DNA of 40,758 nt from Gammaproteobacteria bacterium (GCA_024636785.1 JAGXGK010000047.1:1-40758), one strand, 5' to 3'. Positions 16,986-25,092 are shown, counted from the first letter of the stretch. Numbers and translations: made by a program. Notes: generated from the letters alone by a model not told the origin.

Positions 16986-17641
16986 GACTGTACCCCCCGG
17001 TAACCGGATATCGCGCCGTTATACCATCGCGCCAGTACAATCGTGAAAGCGTGCATGAGTTTGGTAAAGGGGAAAAGTACCAGCAGCAGTTCAACACTTA
17101 GAATATGCAGCGCCAACAGCGTGGGTGCGGTGGCGCCGACGCGGTGAAAAGCAAAGTAGCCGGTGATTAGCGGCAATATTGTGACTAGCCAGACCAGAAT
17201 ATCTTCATAGTTGGTCAGAAAACGTAAAACGGTATTGCTCATGCGATGTGCGAGCACCAGAAAGAGCGCAATTATGGTAACGACAGTAACGGCATCAACA
17301 ATCGGTGTGGGCAGTGCCGGCCAGCTAAGACCACTGACATCTTTGAACAACAGGATGTGCGGAGTGAAGAAAAAAATGGTGATAAGCAGGCCGATATGAA
17401 AAATAAAGCCGGTGACGATGACAAAGGTCGAACGTTTGAATGTGCTTTTTTCGGGTATCGATCTGGAGAAAATGGTACGAAGGCCACTGCGCATGGCAGA
17501 GCCTTTGGCTTCCGCCAGGTTGGGCTTACGACCCAGCATTAGTATTTCAACAAGACGGATGATGATGCCCGCGACGAAGATAATGACGGCGATTTGAAAA
17601 CCCGGACCGCGTACCCAGTTCAGAAAATCTATTTCATTCAT
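16982..17641 (-). CDS. isp1: Isp1: NarI-like membrane cytochrome b subunit of the hydrogenase
   Basis: The 219-residue integral membrane protein has about five helices: 'FQIAVIIFVAGIIIRLVEIL', one around 'FVIVTGFIFHIGLLITIFFF', one at 'AVTVVTIIALFLVLAHR', one at 'ILVWLVTILPLITGYFAFH', and one at 'TLLALHILSVELLLVLFPF'. Histidines in these helices (the H of 'FHIG', 'LAHR', 'LHIL' and 'LMHAF') are candidates for two heme b. This is the NarI/DsrM-like plan. It links HynSL on the periplasmic side to Isp2 in the cytoplasm. GAGG precedes the ATG and it lies 24 nt after hynS. The position between hynS and isp2 is diagnostic. Confidence 0.9.
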   Translation of the reverse strand: MNEIDFLNWVRGPGFQIAVIIFVAGIIIRLVEILMLGRKPNLAEAKGSAMRSGLRTIFSRSIPEKSTFKRSTFVIVTGFIFHIGLLITIFFFTPHILLFKDVSGLSWPALPTPIVDAVTVVTIIALFLVLAHRMSNTVLRFLTNYEDILVWLVTILPLITGYFAFHRVGATAPTLLALHILSVELLLVLFPFTKLMHAFTIVLARWYNGAISGYRGVQS

Positions 17642-17665
17642 AATTTGGTCCTCATTGATGAGACG

Positions 17666-18766
17666 CTATTTTTCCAGATCATCGATTGTGGTTTTACTGT
17701 GCGAGGCGACGGCACTGTTTTTTCTGCCTTTTTGAATTGCGCCAATGGCAACCCCGGCTGCGACCGCACCTGCTGCTGTGTAAATAACAGTCTTGGAAAT
17801 ATCTTCGGTGGGCATCGACAGTGCTTTATAAAAACCGCCGCCATCCCAGAATTCAGGTTCCGAACAGCCCAGACATGGATGCCCCGATTCAATCGGAAAA
17901 CTGGTGCCGTTGTTCCATTTGGTGGTGGCACAGGCGTTATAGGTGGTCGGCCCCTTGCAGCCCAGTTTGTACAAACACCAGCCTTTTCTTGCACCTTCAT
18001 CATCGAAGGTTTCTGCAAACTGGCCCTTGTCATAAAAGGTCCGGCGGTAGCAGCGGTCATGAATGCTTTGACCATAAAATACTTTGGGTCGGCCGATATG
18101 ATCCAGCTCGGGTATGGTGCCGAAGGTCAGAAAATGGGTGAGCACACCGGTGATAACTACAGGGATAGGCGGACAGCCGGGCACATTGATAATGGGTTTG
18201 TCTTTGATGATCTCGCCGACTGAGACGGCACCCGTAGGGTTGGGTTTGGCGTGGGGAATGCCTCCATAAGCGGCACAGGTGCCCACCGAAATAATCGCCG
18301 CAGCGCCTTTGGCTGTTTCCATCAGCATGTCGTAATTACTGATGCCGGCGATGGTGGAGTAGCCGGGATTGCCGAGCGGTATCGAGCCATCAACAACCAG
18401 TAGATATTTTCCATAGTTTTCTTCCATGGCCGCCATGCGCGCCTCTTCAGCGGCATGGCCGGATGCAGCCTGCAAGGTGTGGTGATAATCCAGCGAGATG
18501 GAATCAAAAATAAGGTTTTCAATGGTGACGGAATGTGCGCGGGTGAGTGATTCGGTGCAGCCTGTGCATTCCTGAAATGAGAGCCAGATGACCGATGGTT
18601 TTTTAGCCCGTTCCAGCGCGTGGGCGATGGTCGGGATCATCGATGGTGGCAGTGCCATCATGGAAGCGGTGGTAGCACAGAATTTTAAAAAGCTACGCCG
18701 TGAAATACCCCGTTGACGCAAAACGTCACCGAGCGTTTCGTCTTTACCCTCTGGAATGTCTGTCAT
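17666..18766 (-). CDS. hynS: [NiFe] hydrogenase small subunit, Isp-type, Tat-exported
   Basis: The 366-residue protein opens with a Tat signal, 'SRRSFLKFC' (RR at 23-24), followed by a hydrophobic segment. The proximal cluster motif is 'ECTGCTES' (C67, C70). That is the standard four-cysteine form, without the extra cysteines of oxygen-tolerant enzymes. Other cluster ligands lie in 'GTCAAYGG', 'VPGCPP', 'HDRCYRR', 'CLYKLGCKGP' and 'HPCLGCSEP'. A C-terminal helix ('TVIYTAAGAVAAGVAIGAI') with a basic flank anchors it in the membrane. The start overlaps the preceding HupH-domain gene (ATGA). It should carry electrons from HynL to Isp1. Confidence 0.95.
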   Translation of the reverse strand: MTDIPEGKDETLGDVLRQRGISRRSFLKFCATTASMMALPPSMIPTIAHALERAKKPSVIWLSFQECTGCTESLTRAHSVTIENLIFDSISLDYHHTLQAASGHAAEEARMAAMEENYGKYLLVVDGSIPLGNPGYSTIAGISNYDMLMETAKGAAAIISVGTCAAYGGIPHAKPNPTGAVSVGEIIKDKPIINVPGCPPIPVVITGVLTHFLTFGTIPELDHIGRPKVFYGQSIHDRCYRRTFYDKGQFAETFDDEGARKGWCLYKLGCKGPTTYNACATTKWNNGTSFPIESGHPCLGCSEPEFWDGGGFYKALSMPTEDISKTVIYTAAGAVAAGVAIGAIQKGRKNSAVASHSKTTIDDLEK

Positions 18767-19203
18767 GCTGATTTCTCCACCGATGATTCATGAATGTTTT
18801 GTCCCTCTTTCAGCGACTCTGAAAGATGGTTACGGGCTTCGATCATATCTTCAGTTTGTGAACAGAGAATGTCAGGCATAGAGGTGATTTCGATAAAACG
18901 CCCCATGATTTCATTCTCATCGTTATAGTGACTCACAATCCACACGCCTGCATATTGTGTTTCGATAATTTCACTCTGGCCCAGCGCATAGAGCTGAGCT
19001 TTAATCTCACCCTGACCCAATATATTTAATATTTTATCTTCTTCGCCCGGTGCCAGCGGAATACTGCGCAAATCAATAATGGTGGTTTCATTGTTTTTAA
19101 TGAGGTTGTCAAGGGCATGTTTCACCTCATGCAGTAGCGGCGCTACATTCCAGGTCAGGTCGTCGCCTATCTGGATATTAAACTGTACAGAATGAGTAGT
19201 CAT
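18763..19203 (-). CDS. Hydrogenase accessory protein, stand-alone HupH/HyaF C-terminal-type domain
   Basis: The 146-residue protein matches the C-terminal half of HupH/HyaF/HoxQ. Conserved segments are 'LLHEVKHALDNL' (about 23-34), 'TIIDLRSIPLAPGEEDKIL', 'LGQGEIKAQL', 'SEIIETQYAGVWIV' and a final 'IEITSMPDIL'. Full-length HyaF proteins are about 280 residues, so the N-terminal half is missing here or encoded elsewhere. HupH-type proteins assist maturation of the small subunit and its iron-sulfur clusters. It is placed directly before hynS with a four-base overlap and after the protease gene, which fits that role. Confidence 0.8.
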   Translation of the reverse strand: MTTHSVQFNIQIGDDLTWNVAPLLHEVKHALDNLIKNNETTIIDLRSIPLAPGEEDKILNILGQGEIKAQLYALGQSEIIETQYAGVWIVSHYNDENEIMGRFIEITSMPDILCSQTEDMIEARNHLSESLKEGQNIHESSVEKSA

Positions 19204-19220
19204 TGGCAGCTTGCTCCAGC

Positions 19221-19772
19221 TTAAACATCCGTTACGTTAGAGGTCGTAATTAAATTATTACCGTTGAATTCTGCTGTGGAAATTATTTCGTCAGGTTTGA
19301 TGCTCTGCCATTGGTTTATTAGTGCAGCTGCTTCACTGGCAGCGATAGCCAGTGCATTTTTAACACTCGCTGTCGGCTCCATGCCCCAGTCCATAAATTC
19401 GGGTTGAATGCCGATTAAGGCGCGATTTTTCGGGAGGTGTTCAGTGAGACGGACGATATCCAACAGATCGAGTAAACCGACTTCATGGGCGCTACGTTTG
19501 CTGGAGCCGAGAAAATCATCCATGTCCGTACCGACAAAAGTCTTCACCGTGCCGGCTGGCTGATGCAGCTCGGTGGCGTCAAAAACAATAAGATTAGTGC
19601 AGTCTTCAATCCAGACGGCCAGCGTGAAACTGAGCGTGCCGCCATCAATGAAAGTTAGGTTAGGTATATCAGGATATGCTAATTGAAAATAATTGAGCGC
19701 ATGAATACCTGCACCCTCATCAGTCAATAAAGTATTGCCTATACCTAATATTAAAGTTTCGTTGCGCTCCAT
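19221..19772 (-). CDS. hynD: [NiFe] hydrogenase maturation endopeptidase, HyaD/HupD type
   Basis: This M52-family nickel-sensing endopeptidase should trim the C-terminus of the HynL precursor. The 183-residue protein shows 'LILGIGNTLLTDEGAGI' with E18 in the TDEG motif, 'FIDGGTLSFTL', 'LIVFDATEL' and 'SAHEVGLLDLL'. These supply the acidic residue, Asp and His that bind nickel in HybD/HycI. Its sequence is closer to group 1 uptake-hydrogenase proteases than is the domain fused to HydA. It is the first gene of the operon that continues with hynS. AGGAAG precedes the ATG. A promoter region shared with hypC lies upstream. Confidence 0.93.
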   Translation of the reverse strand: MERNETLILGIGNTLLTDEGAGIHALNYFQLAYPDIPNLTFIDGGTLSFTLAVWIEDCTNLIVFDATELHQPAGTVKTFVGTDMDDFLGSSKRSAHEVGLLDLLDIVRLTEHLPKNRALIGIQPEFMDWGMEPTASVKNALAIAASEAAALINQWQSIKPDEIISTAEFNGNNLITTSNVTDV

Positions 19773-19829
19773 AAGATCTTCCTGAAAACTTTATTATTTT
19801 TTATTTTGAAATAAATAGTGCTACTCTTC

Positions 19830-19843
19830 TTGACAGGTGTCAA
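19830..19843. promoter_or_regulatory. FNR/Anr-type box between the protease operon and hypC
   Basis: TTGAC-AGGT-GTCAA is a perfect palindrome that fits the FNR/Anr/CRP-family consensus TTGAY-N4-RTCAA. Its centre is 32 bp from the centre of TTAAAT (19866-19871), a good -10 match for hypC. That is the class II spacing (site at about -41.5). The predicted hypC start is near 19878. The same box is about 64 bp from the divergent protease-gene ATG and could serve both operons. Confidence 0.62.
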
Positions 19844-19906
19844 CTACTTGCATTAATTTTCAAAGTTAAATGTGTTCAATAATAAAATTACCGGATGGAT
19901 TAACTT

Positions 19907-20134
19907 ATGTGTCTCGGCATACCCATGCAAATTAAATCCATCGATGGCTTTAACGCCCGTTGCGAGGCCAAAGGTGTAGAGCGTGATGTCAGTCTGTTCA
20001 TGATGCAGGATGATGAACTCAAGATTGATGACTATGTGGTCGTGCATGTCGGTTACGCCATTCAAAAAATCTCTCAGCAGGATGCACAAACCGCCTGGCA
20101 ACTGTACGATGAAATGCTGGCAGAGACGCCTTAA
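19907..20134 (+). CDS. hypC: Hydrogenase maturation chaperone HypC
   Basis: The 75-residue protein begins 'MCLGIPMQI', the HypC signature in which Cys2 binds the iron ligand complex during Fe(CN)2CO assembly with HypD. The core 'DYVVVHVGYAIQKI' is also typical. Length is normal. It is the first gene of hypCABDFE and is separated from the hypA ATG by one base. An FNR-type promoter lies upstream. It should serve both hydrogenases of the window, because no second hypC-like gene is visible. Confidence 0.97.
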   Translation: MCLGIPMQIKSIDGFNARCEAKGVERDVSLFMMQDDELKIDDYVVVHVGYAIQKISQQDAQTAWQLYDEMLAETP

Positions 20135-20135
20135 C

Positions 20136-20504
20136 ATGCACGAGCTCTCGATCTGTCAGGCATTGATGCATCAGGTGCAAAATATTGCGCAGGAGCGCGA
20201 GGCAGAGTATGTTACTGAAATTGTTATCGGTATGGGGCCGCTGTCTGGTGTCGAAGCGCAACTGTTAAAAAATGCTTTTCCCATAGCCAGCGTAGGAACT
20301 GTGGCGGAAACGGCAAAACTTATTATCAATGATCTCCCGCTTCGTGTTAAATGCGGTCAATGTGGCGCTGAATCTGAAGTCACACCAAATAAATTACTAT
20401 GCAAAAATTGTGGTAACTGGCGCACCACACTCATCAGCGGCGATGAACTCATGCTAATGAGCGTCGAACTGGAAAAACATAAAGAACCGGAAGCGGTACA
20501 TTGA
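20136..20504 (+). CDS. hypA: Hydrogenase nickel insertion protein HypA
   Basis: The 122-residue protein begins 'MHELSICQAL', whose N-terminal Met-His-Glu is the nickel-binding motif of HypA. A zinc-binding domain follows, with 'CGQCG' (about residues 71-75) and 'CKNCG' (about 88-92). HypA delivers nickel to the large-subunit precursor together with HypB. The start at 20136 is fixed by the conserved N-terminus and lies one base after the hypC stop. The following 208-base gap to hypB is filled mostly by a palindromic repeat. Confidence 0.97.
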   Translation: MHELSICQALMHQVQNIAQEREAEYVTEIVIGMGPLSGVEAQLLKNAFPIASVGTVAETAKLIINDLPLRVKCGQCGAESEVTPNKLLCKNCGNWRTTLISGDELMLMSVELEKHKEPEAVH

Positions 20505-20531
20505 CAGAATGATATTTAAATATAGAAAAGA

Positions 20532-20633
20532 TTTTTTCACCGCAGAGAACGCAGAGGTTTATTGTTTGTGCTTTGCACAAATAACCAGGGATTAGTTTTT
20601 CTCCGCGCTCTCTGCGTCCTCTGCGGTGAAAAA
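20532..20633. repeat. 'caccgcagag' palindromic repeat, copy 1 (hypA-hypB gap)
   Basis: The ends are inverted: TTCACCGCAGAGAACGCAGAG on the left mirrors CTCTGCGTCCTCTGCGGTGAA on the right. The centre has a small hairpin around TTTGTGCTTTGCACAAA. A half element with the right-hand end only (CGCCTCTGCGGTGAAAAA) lies at 20660-20678. It resembles the other three copies at 22670, 25093 and 26255. Confidence 0.85.
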
Positions 20634-20659
20634 GGTTTTAATGTTTGTAAAATGTATTT

Positions 20660-20678
20660 GCGCCTCTGCGGTGAAAAA
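20660..20678. repeat. Solo right-end fragment of the 'caccgcagag' repeat
   Basis: GCGCCTCTGCGGTGAAAAA repeats the right terminus of the adjacent full copy, starting 27 nt after it. It is probably a decayed second element or an internal duplication. It ends 34 bases before the hypB ATG. Confidence 0.65.
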
Positions 20679-20712
20679 TGTTTTTATAATAATTTAATTT
20701 GGAGCAATAATT

Positions 20713-21561
20713 ATGTGTGATACCTGCGGTTGCAACATTACACACGGTAACGAAAGCCTGATCAGGCCTGGCGGTAAGCTGGCGAAGACCGAAAGTGGCA
20801 AAGAAGCGGTGACGGTTCTGCACAGTCTGCTGCACGAGAATGACCACGCTGCTCAGCATAACCGCGAACATTTCGACCGCCATAATGTACTGGCCGTTAA
20901 TTTAATGTCCTCCCCCGGCGCAGGTAAGACTTCGCTGCTCGAAGCGACTATTCAGCAGCTTGACCCTGATCTTCGCATCGCGGTGATCGAAGGTGATCTG
21001 GAAACCGAAAACGATGCTGAGCGTATTCGCAAACACGGCGTCAAGGCGATTCAGATCACCACCGGCAGCGCCTGCCATCTGGATGCGCACATGATTCATC
21101 AGGCCGTGCACAACCTTGATCTTTCCGAGCTGGATATCGTCTTCATCGAAAACGTCGGCAATCTGGTCTGCCCGGCCAGTTTTGATCTGGGCCAGCATCA
21201 GAACGTTGTCCTGCTCTCGGTGCCTGAAGGCGATGACAAACCGGTGAAATATCCGGTGATGTTTCGCGCCGCCGATCTGGTGATGATCAGCAAAAGTGAT
21301 CTGCTGCCGATACTCAATGATTTTAAAATCGAGAAAGCAAAACATTATCTGCACGACATTGCCAGCACGGCGCCGGTAATTGAGCTTTCATCCAAAGACA
21401 GTTCCGGCATGGCTGTGTGGCTGGAGTGGCTCGATCAACAAATTGCCAGCCGCAAGGCGTATTTACAAACCTATCGTAAAGCGGCTCCGCTTAACGGCGC
21501 ACTGAGTCCACATTTACATACCATGAATCATCCTGCTCACAGCAACAAAGTTGTTAAATAA
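20713..21561 (+). CDS. hypB: Hydrogenase nickel incorporation GTPase HypB
   Basis: The 282-residue cytosolic GTPase drives nickel delivery with HypA. The N-terminus 'MCDTCGC' is the high-affinity nickel site found in some HypB proteins, and a short His-containing linker (about residues 40-58) follows. The GTPase core has the P-loop 'SSPGAGKTS', 'EGDLETENDAERI', the switch and metal region 'TGSACHLDAHMI', 'FIENVGNLVCPA', and 'ISKSDLL'. All catalytic motifs are intact. GGAG precedes the ATG. Its stop overlaps the hypD ATG by one base. Confidence 0.97.
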   Translation: MCDTCGCNITHGNESLIRPGGKLAKTESGKEAVTVLHSLLHENDHAAQHNREHFDRHNVLAVNLMSSPGAGKTSLLEATIQQLDPDLRIAVIEGDLETENDAERIRKHGVKAIQITTGSACHLDAHMIHQAVHNLDLSELDIVFIENVGNLVCPASFDLGQHQNVVLLSVPEGDDKPVKYPVMFRAADLVMISKSDLLPILNDFKIEKAKHYLHDIASTAPVIELSSKDSSGMAVWLEWLDQQIASRKAYLQTYRKAAPLNGALSPHLHTMNHPAHSNKVVK

Positions 21562-22655
21562 TGGCCGTCAGCGCTGAACAGTGGCTTGAACGTATTCGCG
21601 CACTGCCGCATACGGGCAAGGTGAAAATCATGAATGTCTGCGGCGGGCATGAACGCTCCATCACCATGGCGGGTTTGCGCAAGGTGCTGCCCGATTACAT
21701 CGAACTGGTGCCCGGCCCCGGCTGCCCGGTGTGCATCTGTCCGGAAGAGGATGTGTTCGAGGCGATTCAGCTTGCCCTCAACGAGGACATTATTCTGGTC
21801 GCCTTCGGGGACATGCTGCGCGTGCCGGTCAATGTGAAAAAAACCCAGGCGCGCACGCTGGAGCAGGCCAAGGCACAGGGCGCAGATATCCGCCCCATCG
21901 CCTCGCCTACCGAAGCGGTGAGCATCGCCCGAGCCAATGCCGACAAAGCGGTAGTGTTTTTTGCCGCCGGTTTTGAAACCACCACCGCACCGGTCGCAGC
22001 CATGCTGGTGGAAGGCGTGCCCGATAATCTCTCGGTGCTTTTATCCGGTCGTCTAACCTGGCCTGCCGTGGCCATGCTGCTGGAATCGGGTACGCCCGGT
22101 TTTGATGCGCTGATCGCGCCCGGCCATGTCTCTACGATCATGGGGCCGGAGGAATGGGAATTTGTGGTTGAGGAGCACAACATCCCGGCGGCAGTGGCCG
22201 GGTTTAAACCGGAGAGTCTGCTCGCGGCCATGTATTCCACCTTGCGCCAGCTTCATGAGGGTCGCTATTTTCTGGATAACTGCTACTCCGAACTGGTTCA
22301 TCCCGGCGGTAATAAATCGGCGCAGGCTCATCTTAAAAAAGCCATGAACGTCTACCACGCCAACTGGCGCGGGGTGGGTGTTATCCCCGACTCCGGCTAC
22401 CAGCTGGATAAAGCTTATAACGCGCAAGACGCCAGAAAACTATTTCCAGACTACGCCGATGACGCCCGCAAGCGCGCCGGTAAAATGCCGCCGGGTTGTG
22501 ACTGCGCACAAGTGGTGCTGGGAAAAATCTACCCCAATCAGTGCCGTTTATTTGGCAAAGCCTGCGTACCCCGAAACCCGATCGGGCCGTGCATGGTGTC
22601 AGACGAAGGCGCCTGCCGCATCTGGTGGGCAGGAGGCATGCGTGAGAGTGCTTAA
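21561..22655 (+). CDS. hypD: Hydrogenase Fe-CN/CO assembly protein HypD
   Basis: The 364-residue iron-sulfur protein is the scaffold on which, with HypC, cyanide and CO ligands are attached to iron. The motifs 'NVCGGHE', 'ELVPGPGCPVCICP' and 'AGFETTTAP' are all present. The C-terminal cluster region is 'GCDCAQVVLGKI.PNQC..FGKAC.P..PIGPCMVSDEGAC'. The length is usual. It begins on the last base of the hypB stop (TAATG) and is followed by a repeat-filled gap of about 150 bases before hypF. Confidence 0.97.
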   Translation: MAVSAEQWLERIRALPHTGKVKIMNVCGGHERSITMAGLRKVLPDYIELVPGPGCPVCICPEEDVFEAIQLALNEDIILVAFGDMLRVPVNVKKTQARTLEQAKAQGADIRPIASPTEAVSIARANADKAVVFFAAGFETTTAPVAAMLVEGVPDNLSVLLSGRLTWPAVAMLLESGTPGFDALIAPGHVSTIMGPEEWEFVVEEHNIPAAVAGFKPESLLAAMYSTLRQLHEGRYFLDNCYSELVHPGGNKSAQAHLKKAMNVYHANWRGVGVIPDSGYQLDKAYNAQDARKLFPDYADDARKRAGKMPPGCDCAQVVLGKIYPNQCRLFGKACVPRNPIGPCMVSDEGACRIWWAGGMRESA

Positions 22656-22669
22656 ACCTTTAAATCTTG

Positions 22670-22776
22670 TTCACCACAGAGGCGCAGAGGGCGCAGAGGT
22701 TTTTATTATTTGTGCTTCGCACAAAAACTATTAATTAGGTTTTCTCTGCGCCCTCTGCGCCTCTGCGGTGAAAAAA
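22670..22776. repeat. 'caccgcagag' palindromic repeat, copy 2 (hypD-hypF gap)
   Basis: The left end TTCACCACAGAGGCGCAGAGG mirrors the right end CCTCTGCGCCTCTGCGGTGAA. The central hairpin is TTTGTGCTTCGCACAAA, with AT-rich arms. It continues into AAGGTTTTAATG, which is also found after copy 1, and stops about 30 bases before the hypF start. Confidence 0.85.
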
Positions 22777-22804
22777 GGTTTTAATGATTAAAATGGATAT
22801 GTAA

Positions 22805-25075
22805 TTGAAAAATTTACAAGAATGCCGTGCTTCTCTTTCAGCTAGAAAAATCGTCTTGTCCGGGCTGGTTCAGGGTGTCGGTTTTCGGCCTTTTATTTAT
22901 CGGCTGGCTATTGAACACGGTCTGCTCGGCTGGGTGAAAAACTGTGTGGGTGTGGTTGAAATTCATGTACAGGGGCAAGCGCATAATCTGGATGATTTTC
23001 AAAATGACATTTTCCTTAATAAACCATCGATAGCCCGTCCAAAGCTTGAGTCTGAGCAGCAGGCGGATGTCGGTGAGTTCGACAGTTTCAGCATTCTGCA
23101 AAGCCAGGCTCAGGGCGATGCGCACATCAGTGTACCGAACGATCTTTTTCTGTGCGATGACTGTCTGGCGGAATTGAATGACCCATCAGACCGCCGCCAC
23201 CGCTATCCATTTATCAACTGTACTCAGTGTGGTCCGCGTTATACATTAATTCGCGCCCTGCCCTATGACCGTTCTAACACGACTATGGCGGCGTTTGATT
23301 TATGCCCGTTATGCCGTGCAGAATATACAGACCCGGCCAATCGACGCTTTCATGCCGAGCCGGTAGCCTGCCCGGCCTGCGGCCCTGTGCTTTCGTTTCA
23401 TAACGGTACTGTCGCGGTGAACAACAACAATGAAGCCTCACTGACTCATGCCGTTGCCGCACTGCATCAGGGCAAGGTGATTGCTGTTAAAGGTATTGGT
23501 GGTTATCACCTGATGTGCGACGCCGGTAACACAGAAGCGGTGATGCATTTGCGCCGCAGCAAACCCCGCCCTGCTAAACCGCTGGCGGTGATGTTCCCGG
23601 CACCGCTGAACAAACCGTTCAAATTTTCGCAGGCGTCAGTGATTTTAAGCGATAACGATAAGGCTTTTTTGCTGCAAGCCTCCAGACCGATTCTGCTGGT
23701 GGCTAAAACTGTATCGACTGAGTTGTCTGAACAGATCGCACCGGGTCTGAATGAAGTCGGCGTCATGCTGCCCTACAGCCCGCTGCACCACCTGCTGCTC
23801 AATGATTTCGGCGGGCCGCTAGTAGCGACTTCGGCGAATCTCAGTGGCGAGCCGGTATTAACCGAAAATAGTGAGGTGGAAAAAAGGCTGGCGCATGTCG
23901 CAGACGGTTATCTGCATCACAACCGCGCCATTGCACGCCCTGCTGACGACCCTGTTTATCGCACCATCGCCGGCAAAGCCAGACCGATTCGTAGCGGGCG
24001 CGGTTCTGCGCCGATGGAGTTGACACTGCCGTTCACTCTGAAACATCCTGTGCTCGCCGTCGGCGCGCAGATGAAAAATACCATCACGCTGGCGTGGGAC
24101 AATCGTGCCGTCACCTCGCCACATATCGGCGAAATGGACTGCGTTCGCAGCCTTGAGGTTTTCGAAAACACCATCAACGATCTGCAAAAACTTTATGGCG
24201 TCGTTGCCGAACAGATTCTCTGCGATGCTCACCCCGGCTACACCGCCTCACGCTGGTCGAACAAACAGGCGCTGCCACTGCATCCTGTCTTTCATCACCA
24301 TGCTCATGCCTCGGCGGCTTATTATGAATGCAACACCGACGCAGCCGTGCTGGTATTTACCTGGGACGGTGTCGGTTACGGTGAGGATGGCACGCTCTGG
24401 GGCGGTGAAACTTTTCTAGGCAAGCCGGGTGCCTGGAAACGCGTGGCCACTATGCGACCCTTTCATCTGCCCGGCGGTGAAAAAGCCGGTCGCGAACCCT
24501 GGCGTAGCGCTGCCGCCTTATGCTGGGAAACAGGCCACAGCTGTGAGCAGCTGGCTGAAATAGATCCATTGTTGAAGCAGGCCTGGCAGCTGAAAATCAA
24601 CAGCCCGCAGACCACTTCAGTGGGCCGGTTATTTGATGCGGCCGCTGCATTAACGGCGGTGCGCAGCTCGGCCAGCTTCGAAGGCCAGGGGCCGATGGAA
24701 CTCGAAGCGCTGTGCAACAGACAGAATTTATACATAGACATTACATTAGAAGAGTCTGATAACATATTGATTAATAACTGGAAGCCACTGGTGTCTTCAA
24801 TGCTAGATTCTACTTTAAGTATTAAAGCGCGTGCCTCCCTGTTCCACACCTCGCTGGCACAAGCCATACTGAAACAGGCAAAGATTTTTCGAGATAAACA
24901 CGGCGTCAATGACGTCAGTTTCGCCGGTGGCGTGTTTCAGAATCGAGTACTGACCGAACAGGCATTGGCATTGTTATCACACGAAGGCTTCAAAGTTCAC
25001 CTGCCCGAGTTGATAGCGGTGAATGATGCAGGCATCAGCTTCGGGCAAGTCATGGAACATGGCTATGAAAAATAA
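22805..25075 (+). CDS. hypF: Carbamoyltransferase HypF, non-ATG start
   Basis: HypF turns carbamoyl phosphate into carbamoyl-adenylate and transfers the carbamoyl group to HypE, the source of the active-site cyanides. The 756 residues show the usual order. An acylphosphatase domain comes first ('GLVQGVGFRPF', about 19-29). Two zinc-finger units follow ('CDDCLAEL', 'CTQCGPRYT', 'CPLCRAEY', 'CPACGP'), then a YrdC-like domain ('KGIGGYHLMCDA'), and a Kae1-like domain with 'HHHAHASAAY', 'FTWDGVGYGEDGTLWGGE' and 'FAGGVFQNRVL'. The start is taken as TTG at 22805 because an in-frame stop lies immediately before it and no ATG precedes the acylphosphatase motif. A tiny ATG-GAT-ATG-TAA frame ends directly before the TTG. 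Confidence 0.95.
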   Translation: MKNLQECRASLSARKIVLSGLVQGVGFRPFIYRLAIEHGLLGWVKNCVGVVEIHVQGQAHNLDDFQNDIFLNKPSIARPKLESEQQADVGEFDSFSILQSQAQGDAHISVPNDLFLCDDCLAELNDPSDRRHRYPFINCTQCGPRYTLIRALPYDRSNTTMAAFDLCPLCRAEYTDPANRRFHAEPVACPACGPVLSFHNGTVAVNNNNEASLTHAVAALHQGKVIAVKGIGGYHLMCDAGNTEAVMHLRRSKPRPAKPLAVMFPAPLNKPFKFSQASVILSDNDKAFLLQASRPILLVAKTVSTELSEQIAPGLNEVGVMLPYSPLHHLLLNDFGGPLVATSANLSGEPVLTENSEVEKRLAHVADGYLHHNRAIARPADDPVYRTIAGKARPIRSGRGSAPMELTLPFTLKHPVLAVGAQMKNTITLAWDNRAVTSPHIGEMDCVRSLEVFENTINDLQKLYGVVAEQILCDAHPGYTASRWSNKQALPLHPVFHHHAHASAAYYECNTDAAVLVFTWDGVGYGEDGTLWGGETFLGKPGAWKRVATMRPFHLPGGEKAGREPWRSAAALCWETGHSCEQLAEIDPLLKQAWQLKINSPQTTSVGRLFDAAAALTAVRSSASFEGQGPMELEALCNRQNLYIDITLEESDNILINNWKPLVSSMLDSTLSIKARASLFHTSLAQAILKQAKIFRDKHGVNDVSFAGGVFQNRVLTEQALALLSHEGFKVHLPELIAVNDAGISFGQVMEHGYEK

Positions 25076-25092
25076 ACATAAAATCAAAGGCA

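Noticed and set aside
18560-18570. Oxygen-tolerant type hydrogenase
   Set aside because: The HynS proximal motif is CTGCTES, with no additional cysteines as in the CTCC form of oxygen-tolerant enzymes.
16985-18766. Isp1/Isp2 as a DsrMK or Hdr complex unrelated to hydrogenase
   Set aside because: The gene order hynS-isp1-isp2-hynL with overlaps and short gaps is diagnostic of the Isp-type hydrogenase; no dsr or hdrA genes are present in the window.
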